Part shown: positions 1-9,525 of the stretch, piece after piece
Layout of the letters: the number at the start of each line of letters is the position of its first letter
Numbering within the stretch: the first letter of the stretch is position 1
DNA from: Microbacterium aurantiacum
Lineage (GTDB): Bacteria; Actinomycetota; Actinomycetes; Actinomycetales; Microbacteriaceae
Direction: 5' to 3'
DNA: 64,000 bases
Assembly: GCF_021654035.1 (NCBI RefSeq)
Contig: NZ_JAJPDW010000004.1
Location: forward strand, 172,370-236,369
Made by a program: the position numbers and the translations under genes
Notes under the pieces: generated by a model
What the model was told of the DNA's origin: nothing
Databases searched by the model: none
What the model saw: only the letters and a program-made list of their open reading frames with translations

Positions 1-1017
1 GTTGCTCGTGCGCGAGATGCGCTCCGCGAGCGTCCCGCGGTCGGGGTTCGCGTCGACGGCGATGATCCGGTCGTCGCGCGCGTCCGCGAGCGCCATGCCG
101 AGGAGGGTGGTGATGGTCGTCTTGCCGACCCCGCCCTTGCGCGAGAGCACGGGGACGAACCGCGCACCGCCGGCCAGAGGTGCAGAGATGCGGCGGTCGA
201 GCTCCTTGCGCGCCCGCGCGCGCTTGCCGTCGCCGAGATTGATGCGACGACCGGAGAGCGAATAGATCAGGTGCTGCCACACGCCGTCAGGCTCGGGACG
301 CGTGGTGCGGCTCGGATCGAGCAGACGGTCGGCGGTGAGGAGGTCGGCGGTCTCCCGGTCGGGCTCGAACTCGCCGAGCCGCTTCGACGTCAACGCCACC
401 TCGGAGCGACGACGAGGCTTGTCGTGGGCCGCGGCGGCGTGGGCCTCTGCGCGCGTCATCGCCGGCGCGGGCGTCGTCGAGGGCGCGGGCGTCGTCGACG
501 ACGCGGGAGCCGGGGCGACCGGTTGCGCCCCCGTGACGGGGTCGCCCGAGGGCTGCACCGGCACGGATGCCGTGACCGGAGCCGCGGCGACGGACCCGGT
601 CTCGACGATCTCCGCGTCGTGGATGTCCTCGTCGTCGTGACGGGAGAGGGCGACCTCGCTCCCCCCGTCCTCGACGGCCGGCGAGGATTCGACATCCTCA
701 CCGGTGGAGTCGGCGGCGTGCTCGGTGTCGGAGCGCTCCTCCCCGGGCCCGTCGATCACGGAGGCGCTGCCGTCGGCGTCGTCCACGATCTCCGCCTCGG
801 CCGTGTCGGCCGGGATCTCGACCACGAAAGGCACCTCGCCGCTGATGACCTCGTCTTCGTCGAGGTCGTCCTCCTCCGGTTCGCTCGGAAGCTGCACGGG
901 GACGTGCGCCGTCGGGGTTCCCAGGAGCCCGAGGGGGGCGGAGTCGATGCTGCCCGTGTCGGCGAGGATGCCGTTCTCGGCGTCGTCGGCGGGATGGTCG
1001 GGATGGTCGGGCGTCAC
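1..1017 (-). CDS. MinD/ParA-like ATPase with long acidic N-terminal region (3' end outside window)
   Basis: The visible 339 residues start at a GTG preceded by GGAG at good spacing. Residues 1 to about 190 are low-complexity, rich in Asp, Glu, Pro, Ala and Thr, and probably disordered. A basic segment follows. Then comes a deviant Walker A, LSRKGGVGKTTITTLLG, and a VDANPDRGTL motif, as in MinD/ParA ATPases. Actinobacterial proteins of this architecture are usually annotated as MinD-like or as ESX-associated ATPases; the true role is unknown. The gene lies 49 bases downstream of pyc on the same strand, so co-transcription is possible. The C-terminal half is cut by the window edge, so switch II and the end of the fold cannot be judged. 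Confidence 0.85.
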   Translation of the reverse strand, partial: MTPDHPDHPADDAENGILADTGSIDSAPLGLLGTPTAHVPVQLPSEPEEDDLDEDEVISGEVPFVVEIPADTAEAEIVDDADGSASVIDGPGEERSDTEHAADSTGEDVESSPAVEDGGSEVALSRHDDEDIHDAEIVETGSVAAAPVTASVPVQPSGDPVTGAQPVAPAPASSTTPAPSTTPAPAMTRAEAHAAAAHDKPRRRSEVALTSKRLGEFEPDRETADLLTADRLLDPSRTTRPEPDGVWQHLIYSLSGRRINLGDGKRARARKELDRRISAPLAGGARFVPVLSRKGGVGKTTITTLLGMALADARDDRIIAVDANPDRGTLAERISRTSN

Positions 1018-1066
1018 TGCAGGTGTCTCCAAAAGCCAGGGGGCGGCGATCTCGCCGCGCTCCAGG

Positions 1067-4000
1067 CTACTGGGCGGGGCGGACGACGACCAAAAGGTCT
1101 CCGGCCTCGACCTGCGCGGTCGGCCCGATCGCGAGCCGCTCCACCACCCCGTCGACGGGGGCGGTGATCGCCGCCTCCATCTTCATCGCCTCGATCGACG
1201 CGACCGCGTCGCCGGCGCTCACGCGCTCACCGACACCGGTCTTGAGCGTGACGACGCCGGAGAACGGGGCGGCGATCTGACCGGGTCGCGTCGTATCCGC
1301 CTTCTCCGCCTGCCGCGCCTCGACCTGGATGCTCCGGTCGCGGACGAACACCGGTCGCAGCTGCCCGTTCAGGGTGGTCATGACGGTCCGCATGCCCTTG
1401 TCGTCGGCCTCGCCGATGGCTTCGAGCCCGACGAACAGCTGCACTCCGCGCTCGATCTCCACGACGTGCTCGGTGCCGGGCGCGAGCCCGTACAGGTAGT
1501 CGGCGGTGTCGAGCACGCTCACGTCGCCGAACACCTCGCGCACCTGCGCGAAGGCGCGGGTGGGTCCGGGGAAGAGGAGGCGATTGAGAGTCTGCCGGCG
1601 CGTGGCGCGGTCCTCGGTCAGCGCGTCGGCCTCGGCGTCCGTCAGCGGGGTCACCGCGATACGGATGTCGCGGCCCGCGAGCACCTTGCTGCGGAAGGGC
1701 TCCGGCCAGCCGCCGGGGAGGTCGCCGAGTTCGCCCGCCATGAAGCCGATCACGGAATCGGGGATGTCGTACGCGCCCGGGTTCGCTTCGAAGTCGGCCG
1801 GATCGGCCTTGACCGCGGCGAGGTGCAACGCGAGGTCGCCGACGACCTTCGACGACGGGGTGACCTTCGGCACACGGCCGAGGATGCGGTTCGCCGCGGC
1901 GTACATGTCCTCGATGAGCTCGAAGTCCTCGGACAGGCCGAGCGCGATCGCCTGCTGGCGCAGGTTGGACAGCTGCCCACCCGGGATCTCGTGGTGGTAG
2001 ACCCGACCGGTCGGCCCGGGCAGCCCGGACTCGAACGGCGCGTAGAGGTGCCGCACGGCCTCCCAGTAGGGCTCGAGGTCGCCGACCGCGTCGAGATCGA
2101 GCCCCGTGTCGCGCTCGGTGTGGGCGAGGGCGGCCACCAGCGCCGAAAGCGACGGCTGACTGGTCGTGCCCGACATCGGTGCGGCGGCTGCGTCGACCGC
2201 ATCCGCTCCGGCGGCGCTGGCGGCGAGGAGCGTGGCCAGCTGACCGCCCGCGGTGTCGTGCGTGTGCACGTGGACGGGGACGTCGAAGCGCTCGCGCAGC
2301 GCCGACACCAGGCGGCTCGCCGCCGCCGGCCGCAGCAGACCCGCCATGTCCTTGATCGCGAGGATGTGCGCGCCCGCCTCGACGATCTGCTCCGCGAGCC
2401 GGAGGTAGTAGTCCAGCGTGTACAGGTCCTCCGCCGGGTTCAGCAGATCGCCGGTGTAGCACAGGGCCACCTCGGCGACGGCGGTTCCCGTCGCGCGCAC
2501 GGCGTCGATCGCCGGACGCATCTGAGCGACGTCGTTGAGCGCGTCGAACACCCGGAAGATGTCGATGCCGCTCGCAGCGGCCTCGGCGACGAACGCATCG
2601 GTGACCTCCGTCGGATACGGGGTGTACCCGACGGTGTTCCGGCCCCGCAGGAGCATCTGGATCGCGACGTTCGGCAGGGCCTGCCGCAGGCGGTCGAGGC
2701 GCTCCCACGGGTCTTCGCCCAGGAACCGCAGCGCGACGTCGTAGGTCGCGCCTCCCCACGCCTCGACGCTGAGGAGCTGCGGGGTCAGTCGCGCCACGTA
2801 GGGCGCGACGGTGACGAGGTCCTTCGTCCGCACGCGCGTGGCGAGGAGGGACTGGTGCGCGTCGCGGAATGTCGTCTCGGTGACGGCGAGGGCGGTCTGC
2901 GCCCGCAGGTCGCGCGCGAATCTTTCGGGTCCGAGTGCGAGAAGACGCTGACGCGATCCCTCGGGCGCGGGAGCCGTCAGGTCGAGGGCGGGCAGCTTCA
3001 GGCGCGGGTCCACCGTGAGCGGGTTGTCGCCGTGCGGCTTGTTGACCGTGGTGTCGACGAGCCAGTTCAGGATCTTCGTACCGCGGTCCTTGGATTCGCG
3101 GCCGCGCACGAGGTGCGGCCGTTCGTCGATGAACGCGGTGCTGACATCGCCGGCGATGAAGGATGCGTCGTCGAGGACCGCCTGCAGGAACGGGATGTTC
3201 GTGGACACCCCGCGGATGCGGAACTCCGCCAGGGCGCGCCGGGCGCGGACCACCGCGGCACCGAAGTCGCGTCCGCGGCAGGTGAGCTTGGCGAGCATCG
3301 AGTCGAAATGGGGACTGATCTGCGCGCCGGCGGCGGTCGTTCCGCCGTCCAGGCGGATTCCGGCACCACCCGGCGAACGGTAGGTGGTGATCTTGCCCGT
3401 GTCGGGTCGGAACCCTTGGGACGGATCCTCCGTCGTGATGCGGCACTGCAGCGCCGACCCCCGGAGATGGATGCGATCCTGCGTGAGCCCGAGGTCCTGG
3501 AGGGACTGGCCCGCGGCGATGCGCATCTGGGACTGGACGAGGTCGACGTCGGTGACCTCCTCCGTGACGGTGTGCTCGACCTGGATCCGGGGGTTCATCT
3601 CGATGAAGACGACCTCCCCCGCGCGGGGACCCGCGGTCTCGAGGAGGAACTCCACGGTCCCGGCGTTCTGGTAGCCGATGGAACGGGCGAACGCCACGGC
3701 GTAGTCGTGCAGCGCGTCGCGGACGCCCGGGTCGAGGTTCGGAGCCGGCGCGATCTCGATGACCTTCTGGTGCCGGCGCTGCAGCGAGCAGTCCCGCTCG
3801 AACAGGTGGACCGTCTCCCCGGTCGTGTCGGCGAGGATCTGGACCTCGATGTGGCGAGGCCGCTGCACGGCCTGCTCGAGGAACACCCGGGCGTCGCCGA
3901 AGGCGCTCCCCGCCTCGCGCATCGCCTCGGCGAGAGCGGGCGCGAGCTCCCCTGCGGTCTCCACGCGGCGCATGCCCCGACCGCCGCCGCCGGCGACCGC

Positions 4001-4474
4001 CTTGACGAAGATCGGGAAGCCGATGTCGTCGGCCTGGCCGAGGAGGACGTCGACGTCGTCGGAGGCCTCGGTCGAGCGGAGCACGGGAACGCCCGCGGCG
4101 ACGGCGTGCGCCTTGGCCGTGACCTTGTTGCCCGCCATCTCGAGAACGGATGCCGGCGGCCCGATGAACGCGATCCCGTGGGCGGCGGCCTTCTCGGCCA
4201 GCTCGGGGTTCTCAGAAAGGAAGCCGTAGCCCGGGTAGACGGCGTCCGCGCCGGATTCGAGGGCGACGCGGATGATCTCGTCGACGTCGAGGTAGGCCCG
4301 GACGGGGTGCCCCTCCTCGCCGATCCGGTACGCCTCGTCGGCCTTCAGCCGGTGGAGGGAGTTGCGGTCCTCGTACGGGAACACCGCGACCGTGCGGGCT
4401 CCCAACTCGAATGCCGCGCGGAAGGCGCGGATCGCGATCTCTCCACGATTGGCCACCAGGATCTTGCGGAACAT
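1067..4474 (-). CDS. pyc: Pyruvate carboxylase
   Basis: This anaplerotic enzyme carboxylates pyruvate to oxaloacetate with ATP and bicarbonate in the cytoplasm. The 1135-residue length is normal for the single-chain enzyme. Biotin carboxylase comes first: glycine-rich ATP loop GGGGRGM at 162-168 and EMNPRIQVEH at 292-301. The carboxyltransferase domain follows, with TFRDAHQSLLATR at 535-547 (metal-binding Asp538), AIKDM around Lys708, and metal ligands in HVHTHD at 735-740. The C-terminal biotinyl domain has EAMKM with the biotin-accepting Lys1098. Every expected catalytic motif is present, so it looks functional. It is transcribed divergently from a ParA-type gene 72 bases away. Confidence 0.98.
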   Translation of the reverse strand: MFRKILVANRGEIAIRAFRAAFELGARTVAVFPYEDRNSLHRLKADEAYRIGEEGHPVRAYLDVDEIIRVALESGADAVYPGYGFLSENPELAEKAAAHGIAFIGPPASVLEMAGNKVTAKAHAVAAGVPVLRSTEASDDVDVLLGQADDIGFPIFVKAVAGGGGRGMRRVETAGELAPALAEAMREAGSAFGDARVFLEQAVQRPRHIEVQILADTTGETVHLFERDCSLQRRHQKVIEIAPAPNLDPGVRDALHDYAVAFARSIGYQNAGTVEFLLETAGPRAGEVVFIEMNPRIQVEHTVTEEVTDVDLVQSQMRIAAGQSLQDLGLTQDRIHLRGSALQCRITTEDPSQGFRPDTGKITTYRSPGGAGIRLDGGTTAAGAQISPHFDSMLAKLTCRGRDFGAAVVRARRALAEFRIRGVSTNIPFLQAVLDDASFIAGDVSTAFIDERPHLVRGRESKDRGTKILNWLVDTTVNKPHGDNPLTVDPRLKLPALDLTAPAPEGSRQRLLALGPERFARDLRAQTALAVTETTFRDAHQSLLATRVRTKDLVTVAPYVARLTPQLLSVEAWGGATYDVALRFLGEDPWERLDRLRQALPNVAIQMLLRGRNTVGYTPYPTEVTDAFVAEAAASGIDIFRVFDALNDVAQMRPAIDAVRATGTAVAEVALCYTGDLLNPAEDLYTLDYYLRLAEQIVEAGAHILAIKDMAGLLRPAAASRLVSALRERFDVPVHVHTHDTAGGQLATLLAASAAGADAVDAAAAPMSGTTSQPSLSALVAALAHTERDTGLDLDAVGDLEPYWEAVRHLYAPFESGLPGPTGRVYHHEIPGGQLSNLRQQAIALGLSEDFELIEDMYAAANRILGRVPKVTPSSKVVGDLALHLAAVKADPADFEANPGAYDIPDSVIGFMAGELGDLPGGWPEPFRSKVLAGRDIRIAVTPLTDAEADALTEDRATRRQTLNRLLFPGPTRAFAQVREVFGDVSVLDTADYLYGLAPGTEHVVEIERGVQLFVGLEAIGEADDKGMRTVMTTLNGQLRPVFVRDRSIQVEARQAEKADTTRPGQIAAPFSGVVTLKTGVGERVSAGDAVASIEAMKMEAAITAPVDGVVERLAIGPTAQVEAGDLLVVVRPAQ

Positions 4475-4546
4475 TCGACCTCCGAGCGGTGAGGTGCGGA
4501 CGGGCTGAGTGTGCTCTCAGCCTAGGGGACGGTAACGTAGGGCCTT

Positions 4547-5356
4547 GTGCACGTACTTTCCGTCAGCTCGCTCAAAGGCGGGGTGGGTAAGACGACCGTG
4601 ACGCTGGGACTCGCTTCCGCCGCATTCGCGCGGGGAGTCCGGACGCTCGTCGTCGACCTCGACCCCCAGTCCGACGTGTCGACGGGCATGGACATCCAGG
4701 TGGCGGGGCGTCTGAACGTCGCCGACGTCCTCGCGAATCCGAAGGACAAGGTCGTCAAGCAGGCGATCACCTCCAGCGGCTGGGCCAAGGTGCACCCGGG
4801 CACGATCGACGTGATGATCGGCAGTCCGTCCGCGATCAACTTCGACGGTCCGCACCCCTCCGTCCGCGACGTGTGGAAGCTCGAGGAGGCGCTCGCGACG
4901 ATCGAGAACGAGTACGACCTCGTCCTCATCGACTGCGCCCCGTCGCTCAACGCGCTCACCCGCACCGCGTGGGCGGCATCCGACCGGGTCGTCGTCGTCA
5001 CCGAGCCCGGTCTGTTCTCCGTCGCCGCCGCCGACCGTGCGCTGCGGGCGATCGAAGAGATCCGCCGCGGCCTCTCCCCGCGCCTGCAACCGCTCGGGAT
5101 CGTCGTCAACCGCGTGCGCCCCCAGTCGATCGAGCACCAGTTCCGCATCAAGGAGCTCCGCGACATGTTCGGCCCGCTCGTACTGACGCCCCAGCTGCCC
5201 GAGCGCACCTCGCTCCAGCAGGCTCAGGGCGCGGCGAAGCCGTTGCACATCTGGCCCGGCGACTCCGCTCAGGAGCTCGCGGCAGACTTCGACGCCCTCC
5301 TCGACCGCATCATCCGCACCGGACGCATCCCGGTCCCCGGCGCCGGCACCACCTGA
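4547..5356 (+). CDS. ParA-family ATPase
   Basis: The 269-residue protein has a deviant Walker A at residues 10-17 (KGGVGKTT), the VVDLDPQSDVSTG switch region, and the LVLIDCAPSLN Walker B motif typical of ParA/Soj ATPases. No ParB partner or parS site is visible nearby, and it is a single gene with a GTG start, so it is not obviously the chromosome-segregation ParA. A second, more canonical ParA lies with scpAB at 54 kb and a MinD-like protein at the left edge, giving three different Walker-type ATPases of this superfamily in the window. Its cargo is unknown; related stand-alone actinobacterial proteins are annotated only as ParA-family. Confidence 0.9.
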   Translation: MHVLSVSSLKGGVGKTTVTLGLASAAFARGVRTLVVDLDPQSDVSTGMDIQVAGRLNVADVLANPKDKVVKQAITSSGWAKVHPGTIDVMIGSPSAINFDGPHPSVRDVWKLEEALATIENEYDLVLIDCAPSLNALTRTAWAASDRVVVVTEPGLFSVAAADRALRAIEEIRRGLSPRLQPLGIVVNRVRPQSIEHQFRIKELRDMFGPLVLTPQLPERTSLQQAQGAAKPLHIWPGDSAQELAADFDALLDRIIRTGRIPVPGAGTT

Positions 5357-5370
5357 CGACGTGCGGAGGA

Positions 5371-5389
5371 TCGCCCCGAGACGGGGCGA
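5371..5389. terminator. Short hairpin between convergent genes
   Basis: An 8-bp perfect stem (TCGCCCCG / CGGGGCGA) with a 3-base loop sits between the convergent ParA and MerR genes. There is no T run, so terminator activity is an inference from position and stem strength. Confidence 0.45.
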
Positions 5390-5401
5390 GGCGACGGCCG
5401 A

Positions 5402-5947
5402 TCAGGCCGTGCGCGCGGCGCGACGGGCGGAGAGCTCGTCCATGATCTCGGGCGTCTGCGCGTCGAAATCGACGAGTGTCGACTCGACCTCGCGCAGCAC
5501 CTTCCCGACGGCGATGCCGAACACACCCTGCCCGCGGCTGACCAGGTCGATGACCTCGTCGTTCGAGGTGCAGAGGTAGACCGAGGCCCCGTCGCTCATA
5601 AGCGTCGTTCCGGCCAGGTCGCGGATCCCCGCGGCGCGCAGCTGGTCGACCGCGGTGCGGATCTGCTGCAGGGAGATCCCGGTGTCGAGGAGTCGCTTGA
5701 CGAGCTTCAGGACGAGGATGTCGCGGAAACCGTAGAGACGCTGCGAGCCTGACCCGCTCGCACCGCGGACGGTGGGCTCGACGAGTTCGGTACGGGCCCA
5801 GTAGTCCAGCTGCCGATAGGTGATGCCGGCGGCCCGTGCAGCGACGGCCCCGCGGTAGCCGACCTCGTCGTCCATCTGGGGCAGACCGTCGGTGAAAAGG
5901 AGGTCGGCGACGAAAGGCTGTTCGTCGGCCGCTTCACGAGCGCTCAT
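5402..5947 (-). CDS. MerR-family regulator (second MerR of the GarA/FtsR cluster)
   Basis: The 181-residue protein has an N-terminal MerR helix-turn-helix around residues 30-95, with GITYRQLDYWARTELVEP and RLYGFRDILVLKLVKRLLD. The C-terminal region lacks the cysteines of metal-sensing MerR proteins. It is the last gene of a set fha, ftsR, merR, which matches the mycobacterial order garA (Rv1827), Rv1828, Rv1830. The mycobacterial cluster has a DUF151 gene between the two regulators; here about 100 bases lie between them and no such gene is present. The target genes are not evident from the sequence. Confidence 0.88.
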   Translation of the reverse strand: MSAREAADEQPFVADLLFTDGLPQMDDEVGYRGAVAARAAGITYRQLDYWARTELVEPTVRGASGSGSQRLYGFRDILVLKLVKRLLDTGISLQQIRTAVDQLRAAGIRDLAGTTLMSDGASVYLCTSNDEVIDLVSRGQGVFGIAVGKVLREVESTLVDFDAQTPEIMDELSARRAARTA

Positions 5948-6046
5948 GCTCGTCCCCCTTAGATTCGGATGTCTCCACGTTAGGTGAGCCGGAGCCCTCC
6001 GGCAACGACATCCGGCGATCGGGTCTCGGCGTGTCGCCCACCACGG

Positions 6047-6739
6047 TCAGGACAGCAGCCTGTCGAGCGCAGCGCGCACGAACGTGGCGCGCACTTCGTC
6101 GAGACGGCGGGTCAGTTCTCCGGCGACTTCGCCCGCACGACCGCGGGAGGCGGCGTCGGTGCGACGCAGCATGGGCGCCAGCGCCTGCTCGACGAGGGCC
6201 ACATCGCGATCGGCGTTCTGGCGGAGGGCGCGGACGTGGCGCGGCTCGATGCCGTGGCGGTCGAGGGCGACCAGCGATCGCATCAGCGCGACGGTCTGCT
6301 CGGGGTACGACTCCGCGGCCGTGATGATCCCGGTGCTGATCGCATCGTTGAGGAGCTGCGGAGCCGCGCCGGAGGCCGACAGCAGCTCGTCCCGACGGTA
6401 GCGACGGGGCGCGGGGACGATGGACGGCGGCGGCACGGCCGTGGGCGTCGCCGGGTCGCGTCCCGCGTCGACGTCGGCGAGATAGTCGCGGATGACCGAG
6501 AGGGGCAGATAGTGGTCGCGCTGGAGCGTGAGGGCGAGGCGCAGCCGCTCGAGATCCGCCATGGAGAACTTGCGGTACCCCGACTCGGTGCGCATCGGGG
6601 TGACGATCCCCTGAACCTCGAGGAAGCGGAGCTTGCTGGAGGTGAGCGCCGGGAAATCCGGCGACAGCCGGGCGAGGACCTGGCCGATGCTCAGGAGACC
6701 CGCGGACGACGAGCGTTCGCGGGCGGCAGCGGCCGGCAT
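6047..6739 (-). CDS. ftsR: MerR-family regulator FtsR
   Basis: This 230-residue protein opens with the atypical MerR helix-turn-helix LLSIGQVLARLSPDFP, then KLRFLEVQGIVTPMRT and GYRKFSMADLERL, a pattern shared with M. tuberculosis Rv1828 and Corynebacterium glutamicum FtsR. In Corynebacterium, FtsR activates ftsZ; a role in cell division control here is by homology. A Pro-rich linker near residues 120-130 precedes the C-terminal effector-like domain. The start codon overlaps the stop of the upstream FHA gene (ATGA), so translation is coupled. Confidence 0.9.
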   Translation of the reverse strand: MPAAAARERSSSAGLLSIGQVLARLSPDFPALTSSKLRFLEVQGIVTPMRTESGYRKFSMADLERLRLALTLQRDHYLPLSVIRDYLADVDAGRDPATPTAVPPPSIVPAPRRYRRDELLSASGAAPQLLNDAISTGIITAAESYPEQTVALMRSLVALDRHGIEPRHVRALRQNADRDVALVEQALAPMLRRTDAASRGRAGEVAGELTRRLDEVRATFVRAALDRLLS

Positions 6740-7248
6740 CAGCCTTCCGAGGACGCGGCGAGGTCGACGGGCGAGACGAAGAAGTTCAGTCGGAACTTCC
6801 CGACCCGCACCTCGGCGCCGTTGGTGAGCGTCGCACGATCGACCCGTTCGCCGTTGACGTAGGTTCCGTTGAGGGAGCGCTGGTCGACGAGCTCGAACGC
6901 GGCCCCCTGGCGGGTGATCTCCGCGTGGCGACGGGACACCGTGACGTCGTCGAAGAAGATGTCGGCCTCGGGGTGCCGCCCCACCGTCGTCACGTCCGAG
7001 TCGAGGAGGTAGCGTGCGCCGGCGGTCGGACCCGAGCGGACGATCAGGAGCGCGGCGCCCGACGGCAGAGCGTCGATCGCCTCCAGCTCGGCCTCGCCGA
7101 GGTCGCTGCCGAACGGCACGAACGACAGATCGGAGTCGTGCCCGAACGTCTGGGTGATGTCGCTTCCGCGATCGGAGCCGACGATGTCGCCTCGTGCATC
7201 GGCAGAGCGACGGATGTCGTCCGGCTCTGGCCGGCGGTAGTCCTCCAC
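6739..7248 (-). CDS. garA: FHA-domain regulator of central metabolism (GarA/OdhI type)
   Basis: I chose the GTG preceded by AAGGAG six bases upstream, giving 169 residues. The FHA domain covers about residues 65-160: GRHPEADI from Gly90, VSRRHAEI with Ser105 and His108, and LNGTYVN with Asn127. GarA/OdhI binds and inhibits the 2-oxoglutarate dehydrogenase E1 and is controlled by Ser/Thr kinases on an N-terminal ETTS motif. Here that motif is replaced by TQTF at residues 32-35, so phosphorylation at Thr32 or Thr34 is plausible but unproven. The gene is translationally coupled to ftsR. Confidence 0.92.
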   Translation of the reverse strand: MEDYRRPEPDDIRRSADARGDIVGSDRGSDITQTFGHDSDLSFVPFGSDLGEAELEAIDALPSGAALLIVRSGPTAGARYLLDSDVTTVGRHPEADIFFDDVTVSRRHAEITRQGAAFELVDQRSLNGTYVNGERVDRATLTNGAEVRVGKFRLNFFVSPVDLAASSEG

Positions 7249-7380
7249 GTGGTGCTCCTTTCGAGGTGCCAGCCTAGCCGATGCGCGGACCCGGATGAGA
7301 GCCGGACGACGAGCGCGAGTCGTTACGTCGCCACCCCGTTCAGGTTCCGTGGAACGAGGGTCGATACCCTCATCCGCGTG

Positions 7381-8058
7381 ATGACCGCACACGCCTCCCT
7401 TCCTGCCCGCCGCTCCACTCGACAGACCCTCGCCGCCGCGTGGCTGGCGTTCGCGGTCCTGCTCGCGGCGGTGCTCCTTCCCGCGTCCCCGGCCGCGGCG
7501 CACGACGAGTTGGTCGGGAGCGACCCCGCTGCCGGATCCGCCGTGGAGACGCTCCCGGCTGCTCTGACGCTGACCTTCAGCGCGGACATCGCGCCCGACG
7601 AGGGGGCGTCCGAGATCCAGGTGACGGATGCCGCCGGCACGACCCTGAACGACGGGGCGCCCGTCGTCGAAGGCACCACCCTGTCCCAGGCGCTGGCGGG
7701 CACGGCATCCGGCGAGGTGACGGTCCTGTGGAAGGTGGTCTCCAGCGACGGGCACCCGATCTCCGGCGAATTCTCGTTCACCGTGTCCGCTCCCCCGGCG
7801 CCGACCCCCACCGAGACGGCGTCGCCGACGGCCACGGCAGAACCGACGCCGAACACGGAGCCGACGGTGACCCCGGTGGAGTCGACGACTCCGGAACCGA
7901 CGACGACCGAGCCGGCGTCCTCGGCCACCCCCTGGATCATCGGCGGCGTGGTGATCCTGCTCCTCGTCGCCGCCGCCGTGGCGTACCTGATCGTGTCCCG
8001 CGCGCGGCGCGATCGAGCGCGCGCGGGACACGGTTCCGACGCCGCCGACGGGCGATAG
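7381..8058 (+). CDS. CopC-domain secreted protein with C-terminal membrane anchor
   Basis: The 225-residue protein has a signal peptide (basic start, hydrophobic stretch about 16-38, cleavage after PAAA) and begins its mature part with [13 protein letters not shown]. The invariant His of CopC copper-binding domains is therefore the first mature residue. [15 protein letters not shown] carries the second conserved His region. A Thr/Pro-rich stretch follows and one transmembrane helix near residues 184-206 with a basic tail. This is the usual actinobacterial CopC layout. No CopD (YcnJ-type) or copper oxidase gene is adjacent, so whether it handles copper is inference. Confidence 0.88.
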   Translation: MTAHASLPARRSTRQTLAAAWLAFAVLLAAVLLPASPAAAHDELVGSDPAAGSAVETLPAALTLTFSADIAPDEGASEIQVTDAAGTTLNDGAPVVEGTTLSQALAGTASGEVTVLWKVVSSDGHPISGEFSFTVSAPPAPTPTETASPTATAEPTPNTEPTVTPVESTTPEPTTTEPASSATPWIIGGVVILLLVAAAVAYLIVSRARRDRARAGHGSDAADGR

Positions 8059-8068
8059 GCTGGGAGCC

Positions 8069-9466
8069 ATGCCTCACTACGACGTCGCCATCCTCGGCGC
8101 AGGCCCCGGCGGGTACGTCGCGGCCGTCCGCGCCGCCCAGCTCGGCCTCACGGTCGCGATCATCGAGGAGAAGTACTGGGGTGGTGTGTGCCTGAACGTC
8201 GGGTGCATCCCCTCGAAGGCTCTCCTGAAGAACGCCGACCTCGCCCACACGTTCCACGACAAGGCCGAACTGTTCGGCATCTCGGGTGACGTCCACTTCG
8301 ACTTCGGCGTCGCGTGGGATCGCAGCCGGAAGGTCTCGGACACCCACGTCAAGGGCATCCACTTCCTCATGAAGAAGAACAAGGTGACCGAGTACGAGGG
8401 TCGCGGCACCTTCACGGGCCCGAACGCCCTCACGGTCGCCAAGAGCGACGGCTCCACCGACGAGGTGACCTTCGACAACGCGATCATCTCGACCGGCTCG
8501 AAGGTGCGACTGCTGCCGGGCGTCGAGCTGAGCGAGAACGTCGTGACCTACGAAGAGCAGATCATGACGCGCGAACTTCCGGAGTCGATCGTCATCGTCG
8601 GCGCCGGCGCCATCGGCATGGAGTTCGCCTTCGTGATGACCAACTACGGCGTGAAGGTCACGATCATCGAGTTCCTCGACCGTGCACTGCCGAACGAGGA
8701 CGCCGACGTGTCCAAGGAGATCGCCCGCCAGTACAAGAAGTACGGTGTCGACATCCTGACCTCCACCAAGGTCGAGACGGTCGTCGACTCCGGCGACAAG
8801 GTCACCGTCACCTACACCGGCAAGGACGGCGCCCAGGGCTCGATCGAAGCCGACAAGGTCCTGATGTCCATCGGGTTCGCGCCGAACGTGGAGGGCTTCG
8901 GTCTCGAGACCACCGGCGTGAAGCTGACCGACCGCGGCGCCATTGAGATCGACGACCACATGCGCACCTCCGTGCCCCACATCTACGCGATCGGCGACGT
9001 CACCGCGAAGCTCCAGCTCGCGCACGTGGCCGAAGCCCAGGGCGTCGTGGCCGCGGAGACCATCGGCAAGGCCGAGACGATGACCCTCGGCGACTACCGC
9101 ATGATGCCGCGGGCGACGTTCTGCTCGCCGCAGGTGGCGTCCTTCGGCCTCACCGAGCAGCAGGCGCGCGACGCCGGCTACGACGTGAAGGTCGCGAAGT
9201 TCCCGTTCTCCGCGAACGGCAAGGCCAACGGTCTCGGCGAGCCGATCGGCTTCGTCAAGCTCATCGCCGACGGAGAGCACCTCGAGCTCCTCGGCGGTCA
9301 CCTCATCGGCCCCGATGTCTCGGAGCTTCTCCCCGAGCTCACGCTCGCGCAGAAGTGGGACCTCACCGCGCTCGAGGCGGCCCGGAACATCCACACCCAC
9401 CCCACGCTGTCGGAGGGCCTCCAGGAGGCGTTCCACGGCCTCGCGGGACACATGATCAATCTCTGA
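8069..9466 (+). CDS. lpdA: Dihydrolipoyl dehydrogenase (E3)
   Basis: This FAD flavoprotein reoxidises dihydrolipoamide in 2-oxo acid dehydrogenase complexes using NAD. The 465-residue chain has the FAD site GAGPGGY at 10-16, the redox disulfide GGVCLNVGC (Cys41 and Cys46), the NAD-binding GAGAIGMEF, and the C-terminal catalytic His444-Pro-x3-Glu449 in HPTLSE. All required residues are present. It lies ten bases after the CopC gene and ends in a very strong terminator. The GarA-type regulator of the 2-oxoglutarate dehydrogenase complex, which uses this E3, is encoded just upstream on the opposite strand. Confidence 0.97.
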   Translation: MPHYDVAILGAGPGGYVAAVRAAQLGLTVAIIEEKYWGGVCLNVGCIPSKALLKNADLAHTFHDKAELFGISGDVHFDFGVAWDRSRKVSDTHVKGIHFLMKKNKVTEYEGRGTFTGPNALTVAKSDGSTDEVTFDNAIISTGSKVRLLPGVELSENVVTYEEQIMTRELPESIVIVGAGAIGMEFAFVMTNYGVKVTIIEFLDRALPNEDADVSKEIARQYKKYGVDILTSTKVETVVDSGDKVTVTYTGKDGAQGSIEADKVLMSIGFAPNVEGFGLETTGVKLTDRGAIEIDDHMRTSVPHIYAIGDVTAKLQLAHVAEAQGVVAAETIGKAETMTLGDYRMMPRATFCSPQVASFGLTEQQARDAGYDVKVAKFPFSANGKANGLGEPIGFVKLIADGEHLELLGGHLIGPDVSELLPELTLAQKWDLTALEAARNIHTHPTLSEGLQEAFHGLAGHMINL

Positions 9467-9467
9467 T

Positions 9468-9522
9468 CAGACACGCAGAAGGGGGCGCGGGCATCCAGCC
9501 CGCGCCCCCTTCTGCGTGTCTG
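9468..9522. terminator. Bidirectional terminator, 24-bp perfect stem
   Basis: Two perfectly complementary 24-base arms (9468-9491 and 9499-9522) flank a 7-base loop. The stem carries a run of C and then T on one strand, which gives T-rich tails in either direction within the arms. It separates the convergent lpdA and CYTH genes. Confidence 0.92.
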
Positions 9523-9525
9523 CCG

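Noticed and set aside
1227..3446. A 739-codon open minus-strand frame inside pyc
   Set aside because: Extremely Arg/Pro-rich and in another frame of the same gene; no start context or domain.
704..4492. A 1262-codon open frame on the plus strand opposite pyc
   Set aside because: It is fully antisense to a gene with all pyruvate carboxylase motifs; long open antisense frames are normal at this GC content, and its sequence has no recognisable domain.
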